Origin: Candidatus Uhrbacteria bacterium
Lineage (GTDB): Bacteria > Patescibacteriota > Patescibacteriia > UBA9934
Direction: 5' to 3'
DNA: 54,934 bases
Assembly (NCBI GenBank): GCA_018673485.1
Contig: JABHCP010000016.1
Span: 1-54,934 of the forward strand
The position numbers and the translations under genes are program-made. A model generated the notes under the pieces. The model ran no database searches, had not been told where the DNA came from, and saw only the letters and a program-made list of their open reading frames with translations. Below, piece after piece: positions 53,976 to 54,934 of the stretch. Numbering within the stretch: the stretch's first letter is position 1; the number at the start of each line of letters is the position of its first letter.

Positions 53976-54164
53976 CTACACCTTTGCATCAATTATAATA
54001 GCCACTGGGTAATGATCAGATCCGTATACGTCCGTCATAATCATCGCGTCTTTGATTTTTGACTCAAGGCGCTTGTCGGCCCAGAAGTAGTCAATGCGCC
54101 AACCAACATTGCGCTCTCGTGCACGCGTAATTACGTCCCACCACGAATACATGTCTCGTTTTTT
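53976..54164 (-). pseudogene. exonuclease III C-terminal fragment
   Basis: About 62 residues match the C-terminal end of exonuclease III/AP endonuclease: MYSWWDVITRARERNVGWRIDYF and the catalytic GSDHYPVAIII. The frame loses similarity just upstream, at the terminator of the M23/TM unit (54173-54221). The rest of the gene is not in this window; it may lie beyond 54934. The simplest reading is an xth-type gene split by the GC-rich unit, but a short internal start (ATG 54152) or an assembly join cannot be ruled out. Confidence 0.65.
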
Positions 54165-54182
54165 GTGAATAAAAAAAGCCGC

Positions 54183-54221
54183 CCACCGAGGTGAGCCGAT
54201 AGGCAGCTCAGCTTCTCGTGG
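54183..54221 (-). terminator. terminator of M23/TM unit
   Basis: Minus strand CCACGAG ... CTCGGTGG with inner GAGC/GCTC and GCC/GGC, then GGCGGCTTTTTTT. Confidence 0.8.
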
Positions 54222-54234
54222 ACGACACGTACGA

Positions 54235-54381
54235 TTACCCAGCAACGCTCTGCAGGAATAATTGCGCGATGCCCAGCAGAATAAGAGTTAGTGACAAGAA
54301 CATTATGACTGCGGTCTGACATCCGATGATTACGCTTGTTCCGCTATACCACACGATCATCTGTACTTTTCTACCCATCAT
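54235..54381 (-). CDS. 48-aa transmembrane peptide
   Basis: MMGRKVQMIVWYSGTSVIIG then a long hydrophobic helix (TAVIMFLSLTLILLGIAQLF) and short C-terminus. Its first ATG overlaps the last 11 nt of the M23 gene, a classic coupling arrangement. Size and single helix recall small membrane partners such as holins or spanins, but no family is recognised. Confidence 0.6.
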   Translation of the reverse strand: MMGRKVQMIVWYSGTSVIIGCQTAVIMFLSLTLILLGIAQLFLQSVAG

Positions 54382-54934
54382 GACTTTGCTCCTGCCAGTG
54401 TCTTACATTAAAGCGAGGTTTCAGGCTCATAAAGCCGAATGCTCCGCGGCCGTCATCACTCATGAACGCCATGAAGTGAAGATGGTCACAAGAGGTCCAG
54501 CCCGTCTTACCAGTTCGGGCAATAGGCTGGCCTGCGCTCACATGATCACCAACGTGAATATCGAACTCACGTTCTGATCCCCGCGCCAGATGACAGTACT
54601 GAGTCCAGTAATGGTACTCGGGTGGTCCGGAGTGATGATGCGTACGCCACGTATGGTGCGCGATCGTAATGAAGTTGAGATGATCAGCAAACTCGGGACT
54701 AGGCCCCCAGATATCAGAGCTAGTCACAATCTCCTCCACGCGGCCCATATCAGCCGCGCACACTACGGTTCCGTCTGGCACTAAGAAGTCGACAGCGTAA
54801 CGATAGGGACCAATGTGGCTCGCTGGACTCTTGCAACACAGGAATGGACCCACTTGAAACAGAAGTTCTCGGCGAAGACCCTTAGCAAGCTCATGTGCTC
54901 GCTCTTGCAAATTCAGGTCATTATGAAAAGGGAC
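54371..54934 (-). CDS. M23 metallopeptidase (partial, start beyond window)
   Basis: At least 187 residues, open at the window edge (reads VPFHNDLNLQERAHELAK from 54934). LytM-type M23 features are YRYAVDFLVPDGTVV (metal Asp), YCHLARGS, HVGDHVSAGQPIARTGKTG and the HxH motif in CDHLHFMAF. M23 enzymes cut peptide cross-links of peptidoglycan. No signal peptide is visible in the available part. GC-rich; its promoter is outside the window. Confidence 0.82.
   Translation of the reverse strand, partial: VPFHNDLNLQERAHELAKGLRRELLFQVGPFLCCKSPASHIGPYRYAVDFLVPDGTVVCAADMGRVEEIVTSSDIWGPSPEFADHLNFITIAHHTWRTHHHSGPPEYHYWTQYCHLARGSEREFDIHVGDHVSAGQPIARTGKTGWTSCDHLHFMAFMSDDGRGAFGFMSLKPRFNVRHWQEQSHDG

Overview
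The window looks like a chromosomal segment of a Candidate Phyla Radiation (Patescibacteria) bacterium. The housekeeping genes are AT-leaning and compact. They include uvrB, ruvC, a YebC-family gene, rpoC, rpoB, recA, a RodZ-like gene, ftsK, efp, rpsR-ssb-rpsF without an adjacent rplI, ychF, rpsT, holA, rnhB, polA, gpmI and a TrmB-type regulator. There is also a large locus of secreted and membrane proteins of the kind common in these lineages (30573-41299). Most housekeeping genes have no Shine-Dalgarno sequence. Several have a -10 box only 5-10 nt before the ATG, which suggests leaderless transcripts.

Scattered between these genes is a second layer of visibly GC-richer single-gene units. 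Most have their own sigma70-type promoter (typically TTGACA-like, 17-nt spacer, TAnnnT), a strong Shine-Dalgarno sequence and an intrinsic terminator. The units are: an unknown protein (2219-2907), an unknown protein (15081-15713), a PP2C phosphatase (21877-22740), a PQ-loop/SemiSWEET-like protein (25117-25529, minus), a lytic transglycosylase (26757-27955), a caspase-fold protein lacking the catalytic His and Cys (29137-30464), a small unknown (44725-45142, minus), a NYN nuclease (45800-46403), a candidate structured RNA (49615-50101, minus), a DUF3307-like membrane protein (50156-50533, minus), an unknown (53400-53923, minus) and an M23 peptidase coupled to a 48-residue membrane peptide (54183-54934, minus). 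They resemble phage morons or dispersed gene cassettes. One appears to interrupt an exonuclease III gene, of which only the C-terminal part is visible (53976-54164).

Layout. 1-14.7 kb: uvrB, two envelope proteins, ruvC with a PLP enzyme, yebC, rpoCB. 14.7-25.5 kb: a structured and repeat-bearing intergenic region, a SF1 helicase flanked by copies of the recA 3' end, recA, rodZ-like, ftsK, efp, rpsR-ssb-rpsF, then three long palindromes centred on CGATCG. 25.5-30.5 kb: an RNA methyltransferase and ychF alternating with two GC-rich units, then a fourth CGATCG palindrome. 30.5-41.3 kb: a minus-strand surface-protein locus of five genes. 41.3-42.1 kb: a gene-poor stretch with a DnaA-box-like site, two parS-like palindromes and tRNA-Arg(CCU). 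42.1-54.9 kb: rmuC, rpsT, holA, rnhB, polA, two candidate RNAs, trmB-like, gpmI and the remaining GC-rich units.

The strongest candidates for something undescribed are four: the dispersed GC-rich units as a set, the CGATCG palindrome family next to two of them, the highly folded ~440-nt transcript at 49.6-50.1 kb, and the lysis-like pair at the right end. Their mobility and function are inferred, not shown.
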